Positions 1 to 20,454 are shown, numbered from the stretch's first letter. The stretch: 64,000 nt of DNA from Streblospio benedicti (GCA_019095985.1 CM032664.1:23775292-23839291), one strand, 5' to 3'. Numbers and translations are program-made. The notes: a model not told the origin generated them from the sequence alone.

Positions 1-3000
1 GGTATATAGATATTTATATAATTTTAGTACATCTGCAGTTGAACTCATGATACATAGAACATAGAATCTGGACTACGAGAAACATTATTGGCAGTTAGTG
101 GTGGAAAAACATGTCCGAGACTGCATTGGTAAAACATTTCCGTTTATGATTCACCGATACAGTACTGTGATTCAGTGGTCAAGTGCGTAGGGAGGTGGCG
201 CAGTGAGCAGAAGGTAGTGTTTTCATTTCCGTTCCAGCGAAGTGGTGAGTGTTGAGCAAACTCATTCCTAATCGGAGTCCACCCTGCGCTGTGTCACCTA
301 CACGGTAAATAGGCACGAATCTATCAAGGGGAATTTAATGTGAGTGATAATTAAGGACGTTTGCTCTGCAGTATTAATGTGCTGCATGCTCGACAGGGAC
401 TTGAACAAAAAAACATTGTGGCAAGGATTGATGTCAATGACTTAGTATACTTCCTAAGTCATCGGCCATATGTATTGTGGATTACGACTCTTAAAGCAAT
501 GTATTAACATGTACATATGTCAGTGTTATATGACACTGACAGCATCCGTATCAATCCATTTCCCCCAAAGCTGTTTTAAATGTAGGCCTAGTTCTCGGAA
601 ATTGAATTAGTCCAGATGCGAAAGTTCACCATGACTATTCTCCCCAGTAGTCCCGCTGGGATGAAACAAGATGAAAAGAAAAGTAATATCTGTCATAATG
701 CATTGTCATGCGTCGTACATTGGTGATTTTACCCGCAGGCTGATTATAGCTAATGCCCCCGCGCTCTCAGGCCCACCCTTTCATGTCTGCTCGGACTCGA
801 CTTATCCGCGAACATTCATTTGGACTGGCCAATGGTGAAAATAGTGATGGGAATCCCACTTACACTGCTCATATGCTTGTGTAAAAGGACTGCAGGGGTG
901 GGGTGGCATTGGGTTAGCGACAAAAATGACTATAATTATAGTTGCGTCTTGGAGTGGTGGAATTATTTTTCCTGGGTTTCTCATTTGTTTGATCTTTTAC
1001 ACATTTTGTGGGGATGGCATAGGGGTAGCCTTGAGGGGGTCTAGGTCACGATTGTAATCATAATGTAGCATTATAAGAATGTAATCTATAAATGTATGTG
1101 GTATAACTTACATTGTATTCAAAATAAACCCCCATCAGTAAGAACCTACTTTATTTTCAAACAGTTCAATCTAAAATTACCAGATACAAACAATCAAGTC
1201 CATAAAATTCACAAACGTGTAGTATTTACCCTTAAATCTGGAGAAAAATACATCATCATTGCATCAATGATATTGATTGGCTGTCACACATTAGCCATGC
1301 GCTTCAAACAAACATAATAATATCAACATAGTGAAATTTGCAGACATCAATAGATTGAGCATCTTGTGCAATTCTCATCATGTGCGCAGTCCTGCGGGGC
1401 CCATGGCTCTTCACTGCTGCCAGAAACACCCCCAAAACAAGGAGCTGATTTGTCGCACTATGTTTGCCACTTTGTCATATCTCCACGTCAGGGGCCGGGG
1501 TGACTCCTGGTTTTCAGATTAAGGGGCGATCATAGTGTATTTGTACAATAAAAAAACATATGAGCTCGTGTCATAGGGTGTAAGGCTGCTATCCCTTAAA
1601 ACGTCACGTCATGTCACAAAGTTTTTAATCAAACGTTCAACAGACAAACTACACATTATTTACATCATATGCAAACACTATTCCACGATGAACTGGAATT
1701 GTAGAGAAAAATGCTCTGGTCACGTTTACTAATATACACACATGAGTTTTCATATCTATGAATGGAATTGTGGGTATGTTTCAGACACACAAACCAAACC
1801 ACGTGACTTTTACAATGCATTATGCGTATTGTTTGTACCTTCATTGCCCATTTACTAAAACCACCCACCCAACATGGCTACCCAAGGTTGAAAGCATCTG
1901 TGAAACATGCAGGATGAAGTATCTAGCACAAAACAAATAAATACAAAAGCGGGGTTTTTCAGACCATGTTGTTTTACAAATGAGGTAGTTTTTGTACACG
2001 TTCATGACATTTTTCTCTTCAGTAAATGATGAAATATTTCCTTTGTGTAGACTTTTTCCCGATAAAAAGTGGTCTGTCAAGCCACTTAGCGTTTAGGCAT
2101 ACATCTTTGACTCCCATGTTTGAATATTCATACATTTATGAGCCTCTTTTTGTTTATGTTGCTTTTTGTTCCCACGCATGTTTTTAAACAGTACAGCACA
2201 ACTGCGCAAGCCTTTTTCCAATGTTAATGCGCTTTTCATTGTGAAATAAGAATACTAATATCATGTAGATATCATTGACGAAAATGATATCAAAATACAC
2301 TGTGTATACTCTACTTGTTAAACCCTTTCTATTCTTGTAGCCAATTACGTCGGTATCCCCGTTGTGGATACTTTCTGCAGTGTTTTTGAGCTTGTATCTA
2401 TATGTATGCGTAAAAGCATGAGGCTATAAACCAAGCAGCTTACACTGTCCTTGCTAAATTCCCCATTGCACTGTTTGTAGCCTACCAATGATGTGGAAGG
2501 ATATCTCCTAAAATGACACGGTTTACACAATGCAAATGATGGTTGTACCATCATGGAATCATCGAAAATGATACCAACAATTAGTTATAAGAAAATGAAA
2601 ATCACTTGAGCGCATAAGTTTATTGTATAAAAAGTATGACAGTGATGTTTATTCCATGTAGGAATATTTACTCAACATCAGCATTGTTCTGTAGTAAGTG
2701 ATTGTAATACAATATTTGTTTGATTTTTCTTGGACTCGTAGGTGCAGGACCCACTGGCAGATCCACGGGATGCATTAAAATTCCGACATTCCCTCTCCCC
2801 ACAAAACAAGATAAAACTGTTTTGGGATTGTTTGCATATCCATGAGCTTTGGGACTTGTGAAAGGCATACAATTCACTGGTAGACTTAATTTTTTTTTGC
2901 AATCCTGGATCAGCCCGCGTGAGAGGCTCCACTTATGGCCAAATATTTCGTCGTTTTAACCAGGTTCCATATTTGTGTTTATTTAAAGTCGTAATTCATA

Positions 3001-6000
3001 GTTTGTCGTGCTCTAACGATTGTACATCTACACCATGTCATTGACATCCCCATTACACTATATCATTTTCAACTACCTGGGGAGCACACAGCTTATTGTT
3101 ACAGCAACGTGGATGTAGTTATCAATCACACTAGCATTCACTTGCCCGATCTGTACCTATTCAACATGTAGGTACCCCGCGCGGAGCAAATGTGCAACCT
3201 GTTGGAGGTACGTCTGCTCAACGCCCACCACCAGGCTCGATCTGGAATCGAACTAATGACTCTTTGGTCTATTTGCCACGGAAGCACGTCTTACATGTAC
3301 ATGTAGCTTGTGGGGGTTGTGTATTCCGTGCACGCTTGTATGCTCTGGCACAGAGAATACATGATTGCCTATTAAATATTTATGATGACTGGGTGTACGC
3401 TATTACACAAACACTGTGGTCATGTTCACATTCGATGATTGATCAGCCTTATACTTAAACTATTGTCCTAATTGTTCACGTAAACAAACGTGGGCTTAGA
3501 TCAAACTTTATCACTTTGGGGGATTGAATATTTGTTATTTCATTTGAAAGTGGGTCTTCAAGTGAAAAGGGCCATTCCATGGACATTAAAGGCGGTGTTG
3601 ATTTTAACAATGGGTAAACCCATAATCCATTGTTCAGCATCAAACAGATTTCACCATGCGAGTAGACATCAGCATCGCACATCATTTGATTGATAATGTC
3701 ATTTTTAACTCTGTAATCTCAGAATTTCCTAAATTGATTTCCAATCTGTAATAGAAACTGACAAATTGCAAAGAATGCCAGATTCTGCGGAAGATTAAGA
3801 TGACACACAGATCAGATAATCTAGGATGGAGTCAATGGGAATACTTTTAAACTTTAGAAATTTATTCATTCATAAGTTCATAATTCATAATATCGAACTA
3901 TATGCATAACCAGGGAACTATCGTGGCCGTAACTCCGGAGTTACACAAGCAAGATGGTAGATTGGGCTCTCGATTCAAATGTGTGACTGTGTGTTTTCTG
4001 TTGATTATTTAAATTTCTGGTACTCAGATTCATGGTGTGCTAGGTGTGATAGTGAACACAAACTTTCCAATGAGCAACTCTTCTTATTATACCGCAACAC
4101 CCAATTTGTCCATAATAAAATGCAACTGCTGTATAACAGAGCCCAGCGTGGGTAATAAGTTCGCACCCGCACCCACCCTGCACACATAATAGGAAACGTG
4201 TACCCAAGACACACCTGCATGTTTAGCGAAAATTGAGCCCGCAACCACAACCGGGTGCCCGCACCCACAGATATTAAAGGACAACCATCACAAAATCCCA
4301 CACTAAAGCCCGCATATTTTATGAACATTTACAGCTGTGTTTAACCACATAGAAAATATATTTATCACACATTTCACCCACATTTCCATTCCATTGGCAT
4401 TTACATCAATGAACACCACCCATAATCAAATGTGAGTCATCAAGGAATGCTTCTCAGGAAGTTTCTGTAAAGGAAACATGTGATTAGGATGTTGTGTGAG
4501 TTGTAAAGTAATTCAGTTTAAATACATCCAGATGAACCATTTCTATTTGCAACATTAATATTCTGATATACATCTACTGCACTTTCTTAATTAAAAAAGA
4601 TGAATAGAACATATAGGTATCTATGCGGGGTTTGTTCATCATAAAAGCCCGCAAAGAACCCGCAATGCATTATTCTTTTAGGGTTAAAACCTCCACCTGC
4701 ACCCACACTTGCAGTAAAAGAGACAATTCAGCCCAAGCGCACACATTTGCGGGTACAGATGCGGGGCTCACGGGCTACGGGGCTCCACGACCCACGAAGG
4801 GCTCTGCTGCATACATACGTGTAAGTGCAGCTCAGTTTTCAAAGTTCACAGTTTCAGTTCACAAATAACTTAAATGCCAACGCTCACCATATTCGAGTAT
4901 TGCATATTTCTTATTGATAAATCCCCGTCTACACCTTTATTAATAGCCAGTATGTCGCCAATAATGCAATAGATGTCCCTAAACTGCAATTGCACTTAAT
5001 ATGGAATTGAATGGAACTGTCAATGTTGTGTTTTAATAGGAGTATTGGTATAATAAATACAATGATAAACAGGTGCTTTGTAGAGCACATGTGGCCTATT
5101 AAAATTGATGAGTGCTTTGATGAGTATTTTTCCTGAAAATGACGACGATAACTGAACATGAACCCCTCATTTTCAAGAAACACAATTGTATATTGTGCCC
5201 TATATTTGAAATCCATCATTACACTAAAGTGCCTTATGTTCTAAAGAGAGCAATATTATTTTTAGATGAACGATGCCGTTGACATAGCAAGGTTTCAAAA
5301 TATTTATATTTTTCAAAATGTCTTTAGGGCACAACCTTGGCTATTGTTCCTTTACAATGAATCATCTGATAAACCTACCATACCTAACAAAACATGTCCC
5401 TTCCTGGATTACCAGCTTGAAGGTCCCACATGTGACCCCAGATAAGTCATTAAAACAAAAGCCATGTTGACGTATGAATTAAGCCTATAGAAGTCAGAGA
5501 TTCTCATTGTTTCAACGAAAGTGGGCTCCATCTAGTCAACTGCTTGATTTCTGTGTAGTTAATTTAGTGTGGGGAGGTTATGGAAGTGGTATTTGGGGAC
5601 AAAAGTTGGGGGGGGGGCGTGGGATACGTAAAAATCCTAATATAGAGAGTTGTAGTATCTACATTTGTGGGGTGTGGTGAAAAATCTGAAAACAATAGTG
5701 GGATATGGGCAAATGTCTTATCATGGTGTGATCCAGGGAAAACGTCTATAAATAGGGGAAGATGTCTCAAAATAGTGCAATATGGAGGGAATTGTCTAAA
5801 AATAGTAGCATGTGAGCCAGTGTGACTACTTATTTAAGCCTTCATCCTACATGTGTCGCTCAACTACTAGCTGTTAAAAGATAATAGAGATGCCAAACAC
5901 GAACAGACAATTGGACATTGATAGGACACATGCACTTTCAAAATATGACTTCATCTTTCCAAATAGAGAGGTGAACTTGTCGACGTTATCTACCCTATCA

Positions 6001-7953
6001 GGTCTCACCATATTGACGCTTTACCGTGTCAATGGAGCACCTTCCAAAGAGTGATACATCGGAATTAGGTGCACGTTTTTATTCTCAGCATGTCTTCATA
6101 CTGTAACTAAAATTCACTGAGGGTGACTCTCCTCAATTGACACTGTTACGTTCTGGTGCCATATCTCCACTTGTGAAAGCTTCCAGTAGTCATTACGACA
6201 ACAAACTAGACACACCTCGAGTATTTATATCACCTAGGAACAAGTCCTTGCTAATCCTTCACCTGTGAGAGATGTAAATCATTTAAATATCCATAAACAT
6301 CTCACATTTGTGACTGCCGTGGATATATTTATTGACGCAGTGAGGTCTTTGTCATGGAAGAGAGAATGGATCAACTCTTCTTGGTTTGTTTTCCTTTGAC
6401 TTTGAACTACTTCATAGACGCTGTTACTAATTGGTATGAAAAGGGCATGTAGAAATGTGCTTTAGAGTTCCTCATAATACAGTCTGCTATTCACGATAAT
6501 TCTATCTCGATCATCAGACCTGGCATCATTATTGTTCGTAAAACGGAATTGTTACAAATGAGTCACCAATATATTGTGATCCATTCATTTTTCAGTAAAT
6601 CCACTGTAAAGTGTCGAGGCTCGCATTTGTGTCTGCGAGACTGGTGATTCAACTACGCATGGTTTGTTTCAGAACCCGCATAATCAAAAGCAAGATTTCA
6701 GCACGATACAATAAACCTTTTGACACAAGGCGACCTATGTAATTACATATACATTTACATACGGAAAGCGTTTTGAATTTGGATATTCACCATGTTTGCA
6801 TTCATTTATTCTTTTGACTACTAGACAAACGAACGGAAAACCGTGAATGAACGTTATTCTGATAATGTTTTTCCCCCACATTGATACAGTGAAGGGGAAA
6901 ATTGAACATCTACGTTGATGTTGTTGTTAAATACATTCAATTATGTAAATATTTCGATGCTGTTTGATTGATAAAGTGTTTAAAATCACATTATCGGAAT
7001 TAACGTTCTTTCACGGATTTCCATTCGGCTATCTAGTATTTTCTTCATTCTTTTTATGTAGAAAAAAAAGGAAATTTCGAAAATTGCCAAATATAAACAT
7101 AAATTGAGGAACCGTTTGAATAATTTCATATTCATATTTCTATTTCAGTGGTTCTTCCTTTCTAGCCATTTTTATGATGAGCAACAGTGTATAAGCAGTA
7201 GCTAGCAGTGTAAATATATGAGGCGGTTAGCCTCAATTGTGCACATATATGGCCCACATTCTATGCATTGTGCAAGCCTCGGAGGGTCATTTATAAACAG
7301 ATTTGCTCAATCATTGTAAATATTAATGCATAATGACTCTCAGAACACACTTTCTCCCCACTTTAAAATCTGGGTTAAATGGACCAGGAAAGAATGCTAA
7401 CAGTTGCTTATTCTTCTTGAATGGCACAACGGAGGGATATATATTGTGAAAATTACTGTTTGTGCACCCAGTAAAACGAGGGTCACAACACCTTGTGCTG
7501 CTAATTCTCTCCACTCAACAGTGGCGTAACCAATGGACATAAAGCTTGGTGCTTACATTGCACTGTCAGATACAGGTTTTCAGAAAAAAGGTGGGGCGCA
7601 CTTAATAAAAAACAACAACACGAAATTATGGTATTTTATTGTTTTATTAGAGGGGGGGGGCACAGGAAGTCCTCCCTTGTATCCTCCTATGGCACATGAC
7701 TTTACTTGTGAGAATAATGAGAATCGTGAACTATGGGCTAGATACACGTGGTGCTACATTGCGAACAGATGCCACATACAAATTAACACGTTTGATGCCA
7801 ATATTGATATGGTCATGTTCTTTAATGATATTAAACTGGGCCGGATATACCACCGCCATCATCTATCGGTGACGGCGGGCCTATAAAACATAGATTCGTG
7901 TCTGTTCCGTTTTCTCCAGATCTGCATTGTACACACATACCGGTACCCGTCTC
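1..7953. other. Intergenic, no recognisable gene
   Basis: I read both strands and found no family motif, no conserved coding run and no clear RNA gene. The open frames here are short (up to about 117 codons) and have random-looking composition. Mild features only: a short palindrome of gtaactccggagttac type near 3,929-3,944, GC-rich cccgcaccc-type words around 4,140-4,290 and 4,620-4,800, and degenerate aaaatag/aatgtct repeats around 5,600-5,810. A possible SINE at about 3,185-3,310 is listed separately. Confidence 0.6.
3185..3310 (-). repeat. Possible tRNA-derived SINE fragment
   Basis: On the minus strand this segment contains agttcgattcc, close to the RNA polymerase III B-box consensus, followed by a GC-richer body unlike the AT-rich surroundings. 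No convincing A box and no tail repeat were seen, and no second copy was found in the window. It may equally be chance. Confidence 0.25.
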
Positions 7954-9175
7954 TGTTGAGCCCGTTTTGCAACTGGTTGCATTTTGCGTTGAGGCATTTT
8001 GCAATCACTAGCACGTTTTGCAACCAAATAGGGGTGTGGAGCTGCAAAATGCAACCTTAACATGTTTTGCAAACGACATTGCAAAATGTAACCTCAGATT
8101 TTTTACACATTATTAGCATTCGCACATGGGCACGTGAGGGTTGGTGGAGATATTTCTTAGCATTATACCATTATATGGACACTTGTTTTTTAACAATATT
8201 AGGAATGATAAACGCAGCTCAACAGCCTAGGTAAAGAAAACACTCATTTTTGTGGTCCCAAATATCCACAATGATACCACCGCAGATCACATGTCATTGT
8301 GTGACTTAATTGCATTTAGGCTAATCATCCTTTCATGTAATTGTTTTAATCAAGTTTATGTATACATTAATTTCAAGACAATATCCGGCAGGAAGACCAA
8401 TCAATGATCTCTCTCGCATTGAACTGACTATTAGATCATGGCCATACGAATGATCAGTTGAACACTATAATGTATAAGAATGTTTATTCAAAATTACTTT
8501 GTACACGACAAATGTAACTATTCAAATAAAGTTTAGCTAAGTATTGCAAATAGTCAATGCCATCTAACCATCTTATTTGGTTCGTAATGGGTCTTGTCTG
8601 CTATAGTGGCTACCAATTCATTTCCTTTGAAATATCATCGTCACATTTTCACAATAAACACTGTTCATGTCAAGCTGATGTGAACATTCCTATATGGATA
8701 GGTATTATTCAAACTGAGTAATAGAAGAGTGTTACTCAACATCATTAACTATAAAATTATGTATAGCAAATATATGAAACAATGTTCAGCTGCCATATTA
8801 GATAATATTAGATAGCTGCCACATTTCGAAACATTTTACGTAATGTAAACAGATGCTGTGATGTATGTCTGGCAGCCATTTCAAGGCATTTTCTAATGCT
8901 AAATCAATGCATTTTCTAATTTTGTTAAAAGCAAGTGTCCATATAATAGTATGATGTAAAGAAATATTTCCTCCATCCCACAAATGCTAATGTAATGGGT
9001 GTAAATATTAGTAATGTGTAGAATAGAAAATAAAAAAGCTGAGGTTACATTTTGCAATGGGGGTTGCATCTTGCAGCTCTACACCACTTTTTGGTAACGC
9101 ATTAGCGGTTAAAACGCATCAACGTGAAATGCAACCGGTTGCAAAACACGGCTGGCTGCAAAACACGGCTCAACA
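7954..9175. mobile_element. Foldback element with long TIRs, copy 1
   Basis: The ends are inverted repeats starting TGTTGAGC at 7,954 and ending GCTCAACA at 9,175. Inverted similarity continues inward for roughly 380 bp on each side, leaving a loop of about 450 bp. The arms carry clustered ttgcaaaacg / cgttttgcaa words in opposite orientation. No transposase is visible, so this is a non-autonomous element. A relative with the same ends lies at 54,664-55,992. No clear target-site duplication was seen for this copy. Confidence 0.8.
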
Positions 9176-9665
9176 AGATTTTGATGAGATCCTTATCCTG
9201 ACAAATATACGCGGTGCCAACAAAAAATTGTAGAGTGTCATTTGGGAAGTCCCTGACCTGGATGTACCCGCACAATCCCTTCTAGTACAATGTTGAAACA
9301 ATCAGTTCGATGTCTCGTGTACCAGCTATCTTGAGAATTTGGGTAATCTCCAATCAAGATGGATATACAACTGGGCTGGTTTATCTCAAACTCTGATACG
9401 TTGATTCTCTGGATAACCACCGCTACAATAAATTGACACTTAGCCTACTTACCAATTTCAACTTTAAGTTTAACGCATACAGCTGTAGTTTTTTTTTTCT
9501 TTCTAATACCTAACTATTACTACAGCTGGAAATACCAAATGGTGAATACAAGTTGCGCACAAAATATAAACTTATCTCATGTGTATTTCGCATGATAAGT
9601 ATAATGTAAGATATTTTCTAAGCTACATCAATATAGTGCGACTAACATGTTTGTTAGAGAAGAGA

Positions 9666-15090
<5,425 letters not shown>

Positions 15091-15480
15091 AAACAAGACA
15101 AGTTGGAAAAGTGTGAGGTGGTGTACAGAATACCGTTTAAGTCATGCGATAATGTGTACGTATGGGGAGACTGACAGAAAACTTGGGACACCGTCACGAG
15201 TAAAAGAACACATGAAAGATTTGGGTCATGAATAAAAGGGGATTTTTACCAGGGCTACAAGAAAAGAATCCCTATCTCAGATAAACAAAAGTGCTATTAC
15301 TGATCATGCCAATCAGAATAACCATGAAATAGACTGAGAGGAAGTGAGTGTTTTGGATATGGTTAGTGACTAGAGAACACCATCAATGAAGCAATAAAGA
15401 AACGGGTGCAGAAGCAGCTCATGGACACGGACGGGGGGGGCAGTCACCTCTACCATGACTGTGCAAGACACGATTTTTGA
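15091..15480 (+). mobile_element. Penelope-like element relic (GIY-YIG end)
   Basis: Translation shows the signature of the GIY-YIG nuclease that sits at the C-terminus of Penelope-like retroelements: VVYRIPFKSCDNVYV, then a GET-RKLGT/VKEH stretch, then SAITDHANQNNHEID and SVLDMVSD. The pieces lie in order on the + strand but are broken in several places. No reverse transcriptase is visible upstream, so this is a short 3' fossil. It appears older than the duplicated blocks further downstream. Confidence 0.7.
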
Positions 15481-17159
15481 TACCGGAAGTCGTGCCGAGT
15501 GACCTTGACATACTCGAAGAGAGGTTTAGAAAGCGAGAGCAGTTGCTTCCGCAGCTGTCAACCAGTAAGTACAAATAATAGTGTTGTGACAAGATGAACG
15601 ATAATCATACTAATATGTGGATTCCAACACCATAAAAACATTCAAGGACCCAGATCACATAGTTGGTCTGTTATAATCTCAACCCCTGATTTCATTTCTC
15701 ATCTTGGTCAATAATGGCCCAAGTAACTCCGGCAGTAACTCACTTCCACGTAAACATAGGGGCATCAGATGGCTTGTGGCATTGATAAATTAAATCCATG
15801 GTGTAGACGTGCATATTTTATGAATCGATGACTATTGCACTTTGAACTGTTCGAAAACCAGGGCAGACAAATTTGATTGTCAGGTACTGAACTTTGGATT
15901 AGTGAATCGGAGACCTTGAACTATGGTGATTTATTTTCGGGACTTAACATCAAAAATAAGCTAATAACAATCAGCGGACTGTATGCATTGTTTTTAACAT
16001 TGATGCATCATATTATTAAATGTGCACTTTTTTCAACGGATTGTGTCTCATGCACTTTTTTAAATACATTTAAACTTTTTTATACATTTTGTAACAGATC
16101 ATCTTTTATTTTGTGCACTTGAGGTTCTGTTTTTAAATCTTTTGAATTCACAGAATTTCTAATTTGTCAACATTTTCAAGCTAAGATGAGCATATCTAGT
16201 CAAATGCATTGTATAAACAATGATGAATGGATAGTAGCAGACAAATACATTTTATAGATGCCGTCGCCTTGATTTTTGTTTGAAAATAAAACTATGAAGA
16301 CAAATATGATTGTATCGCGTCAGAACTTCTAAATGCAGTTTACGTTCAAATTAAGACCTATATATCTATAGAGACTACCTCTGTAATAGGACCATTTTCC
16401 ATGACCAAAACAATTGTAAATGGACCACTGTGCGACTGTATAAAAGGACCTGTGTTGAGATCACAAACTAATAATACAATTCTTTATCTCTGAATGAACC
16501 CCAGAGCCTGGATGAACCCTAAATGTAGGTGGTCACGGTTTAGGACTGGCTATATGAATGTTTTGATTCAATTTATCCACAGATGTAAAATTATAGACAT
16601 CATGAATATGAATAAAGACAGACATGCAAATTATATGAATGAAAGATGCTTGTACTCAGGACTCCATATGCAAATCTAGCACGGACAAATTAATTCCATT
16701 TGTTAACTGTGACACTTGTAAAATAGTGGTCTGGTTTGCGTTGCAATTCCCAAAGAAGAATGCAAAGCATTTTTGCTGAAAAGTGGTTAACATGTTGAAA
16801 TTAAAAAACATCTAGCACAATTATATGACTCATAAAAGCTAGTGGCACAACCAGCCGTGCAGACATTTTGGCAGTGTGGTTTTTCCGTTGTTTGCGGTGT
16901 CTACGACAGGTAATGACGCACGGTCTAAAGTACTGGCTTCGTGAATAGGCCGTATTATTACATACAATTGAAGCTTTCGCTACTGCCTCCGCACTGCCTA
17001 AATAGTACATTCCCTGCAATTTCAACGTGCTAGATGTAGAAGTGGGACAATACTGGCGAATACCAGGCGAAAGTGTACACTTACCAACGGCTTTACAGGG
17101 TTTACATGTCTTAAATGGTTGTGGGTGTAATTATTTGATTGTAAAACCGGCCTGAACCT
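15481..17159. other. Intergenic, nothing recognised
   Basis: AT-rich. Open frames at about 15,877-16,122 and 16,494-16,679 have no recognisable motif. No repeat structure seen. Confidence 0.5.
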
Positions 17160-18420
17160 TTGATGCACTCTCATTTTACAAATGACTTTGACGTCCTACA
17201 CAACGACCATATCTATTCATACAAATAAGTTGAGATGAGAACAACACAACCGTTAAAAATAGCCCCAGTGGATGGTGGTCTGGCTCAAATTGTGCAAAAC
17301 TGAACCAACAGACGTTTTATTAGATACAACGCGGTCTTTAACGTTTTTGATGATTTTTAAATCCCCCGCATCAATATAGATGATGAGAAATGTTCAAGTT
17401 ATTTGGTTTTGCTCAGGTGAAATATATGATGTTTGGACTGGATTTGTAAGTGTCTTTTAAGTGAGACAATTTGGTGAATATTGCCCAAGCGTGGATGACG
17501 AGACAAAACAAATAAATCGCACGATGTTGCATGAACGTCAAGTACATATATCTATCATATTACTAATTACACTTTAGCATGATTAGAAAGTGTATTCAAA
17601 CCAGTTTCAGAAAAATAAATACACTTTGAACCAGATATTCAGGNNNNNNNNNNNNNNNNNNNNNNNNNNNNNNNNNNNNNNNNNNNNNNNNNNNNNNNNN
17701 NNNNNNNNNNNNNNNNNNNNNNNNNNNNNNNNNNNNNNNNNNNAAGGCCTGTTGCCAATCACTACAAATAAACAGTATTGCTAATCTACATGGAGGTCCC
17801 AAATAAATCAACATAGATGATGTGTGGTGGGTATGTTAGTGATAGTTATAGCAATGGTTAGGCACACATGTAGTGAGTGTGTTAAGATCATGTTGGTGAT
17901 GGCAATCAATGTCGTTTGCATGTACGAGAGTGCTGATTCAAGAACATTATGGTGTAATCACTATGTGCTTTTAACGGGAACGTACACTTGATTTAGTATG
18001 TACTGTGGTTGGCAGAGCTCCCACAGCCGTACATGGCACTTGTTTATGCATCTTCCCGTGTCAACATTGTCAAATATGAGAGACTAACGAATGGTATGCG
18101 ATTGTTTGTTGTGACAAGATGTTATGTATAATGAGTAAGCAATACCGTAGAATCAAACCAAAAGAACGACAGCGAAAATGTTTTAGATTACAATGATACA
18201 CGGCCTTTTATTGCGTACATGTTGACAACACCGCGATGATGACCTCACATGTCCCAGAGTACGTGTGCTGTTCGTCAAGCGCTGTGGTTTACACAACGCA
18301 TATTGATGACCAGACAGTCTGTGATATGTTCCCCCTGGAAACCAAAGATCATTATAAAACTGTGTGTCTGTTTTATCTGGCTGAGTGCTAACTTGCTAGA
18401 TGATATTGTCCAACACAGGG
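17160..18420 (+). repeat. Inverted-repeat partner of 46,850-47,715
   Basis: Stretches of this block match the reverse complement of 46,850-47,715. Examples are the tcattttacaaatgactttg / caaagtcatttgtaaaatga pair at 17,173 and 47,685, and the cgtcaagcg-tgtggtttacacaa-gcatatt run near 18,270 against 46,960. Similarity is clear but well below the near-identity of the direct repeats, with large indels including a scaffold gap. It could be the left arm of a foldback-like transposon of about 4-5 kb whose right arm is at 46,850-47,715. Confidence 0.6.
17644..17743. other. Assembly gap (100 N)
   Basis: Exactly 100 N, the conventional size for a gap of unknown length. Confidence 0.99.
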
Positions 18421-19422
18421 GGTAATAATTGTGTGCTAGTTTACGAGGGTATCAGTGGAAGTACACCTGGGAAATAAGTAACATTGTACAAATGCAATAG
18501 ACAGTCTAATACATGTTCTCTCAAGCCATGTTGGTAATTTCTGTTGCACATGTGAATCATATAATTTGATACATGCTAATATGTGTTATATGTCCCTTTG
18601 TATTATTGCATATTTATTACATCAACATTAACATCTATATTGTTGCTGAGCTCTATTGTATCAAATCTCTTATCTACATATAATTTCATATCAACATTAC
18701 ATTGATGCAGATGAAATTGGTTAAGAATATTTTACTGTGTGCTACCTGTAGTTAGAAATGCACGAGTACATGAAGGTATGTATCTGCGATAGTAACAATG
18801 ATCAATATATGACATGGAGGAAAAAATATTTCTTTTCATCAAGACACAACATCAAATAGTGTAAATATACATGTAGAGAGGTTTTTTCAAACCAGTTCAA
18901 AACACAACATACCGAGTCCATATAAATTTTAAAAAATCTAACCTGGTCAACAGTTTATATTTTTTTAGTATGTTGTATATAATACCATTTTGTTTCAGTG
19001 CGTTAAAAATGTAAATAGGTTTCCCTTTCCTGCAGTAAAAAATCGTTTTTGTCCACTATGCACTCTATCTATATAGACTTGCTAACGTTTAACACAATGC
19101 AACCGGAAATTCTGAGTTGCATCACAGTCCTTGATTAATTGAACGATGTAAAATCCAGTATAAAACAGTTAAAACCGCTGACCCACAAACAGTAGCACAC
19201 CCTAGTACACCAGCAGGACCAGCACTTTACCCCATTTTTTCCACAGTCTTTATAGTGCACTCTAGTTGATGTCAGCATGGACACTCCATTTGTAAAAGGA
19301 TTAGGTTGACGATCATATCATTACCAGGGGCGTCCATTACTATACATATACTACTACCCGAAGAGTCCCATATACACCATAATTTAGAGTCTGAGCCGCA
19401 GATAGACCGACTTTTATTGGGG

Positions 19423-20434
19423 CCATATGAAAGCAATCGTAACGGTCTGAGTAACTAGAATGAATATTTTTTAACAAAATTTACCTATAAAATCCAATAT
19501 AGAATACAGTAAGGTTACATTATATTTTTTGAAGCTGAAGGGATGTGTCCAATATAACCTAAATTGCAGTCTGCTCTTAGGAAGATTAAGACGTATATTA
19601 TGTCATCTAGCCGCATGTATAGCATTACATATATCACTAAAGTTTAGATTCTCTATTATTTCCAACGTTGAAATGCGTAAACATCAAGCCAAACAACACA
19701 GACCCACTAAAATGCTGCCTAAAAGAGATTTAAAAGTTTGTTTGTTTTTATAAATGAACGATGTGAGAACTGTAAGGATTTGTATCACTCGCGAGTAACA
19801 TTCGCTTTGCCCCCTCAGTGGATTTATTTGTTAGGGTCAGCAGGAATAGCCATTTACAAATGCTACGGTCTCACATTCGTGATAGTTGAAGCCAGGTCTA
19901 CCTCAGCCGTGTCGTTGTTGTCAACGTGTCCATTGCTTTGTAGCAGCCGTGTTGTTTGAGGCAGAATCTTTTGATCAGTGTATTATTCTTCTGCAATTGT
20001 ACTGTATATCGTCGTGAGTAGGTGGGGGTAACATTTGAGACTCTCTGGCTGGTGCTGGATATTCAAACGTGTGTAATGAATTTATGAGTAAAGCCACAGT
20101 CTGATTCGGCTTCAATATTCTGGACTGTCTGACTCTATCATATGACATTGAGGGAGTTACCCATAGACTACTGAGGACCAATGCATTTGCGTGTTGCCAG
20201 GTGTCTAGAAAGTTCAAGCGATGATTATCTGTCCATTTTTAGAATTGCGGCTAATTTATTTTGTTTGTTTGTTATGCAATAGGCAAGTATAAGAAGGCGT
20301 TTATAAAGCTAGTGTCAGACAGTCCCGAATATTGAAGCCGAGTCAGTTGTTGTATTATATCAATTGCTTATTTGGCACATTGTCTCGTCATATGCTTGAT
20401 TTTAAAAGGTAGAATTTGTTTGCATTATAATATT
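19423..20434 (+). repeat. Duplicated block, copy A part 1
   Basis: Near-identical in direct orientation to 45,521-46,534 (differences are scattered single bases and homopolymer length changes). No coding content recognised. The homology stops at the sequence that leads into a LINE relic and resumes at 27,914, so about 7.5 kb of mobile-element sequence separates the two parts in this copy. Confidence 0.9.
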
Positions 20435-20454
20435 GTCTTTAAGCTATTCTTTAA

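Noticed and set aside
4929-5219. 96-codon minus-strand open frame with hydrophobic stretches
   Set aside because: No family resemblance, no splice context, and composition expected from AT-rich DNA.
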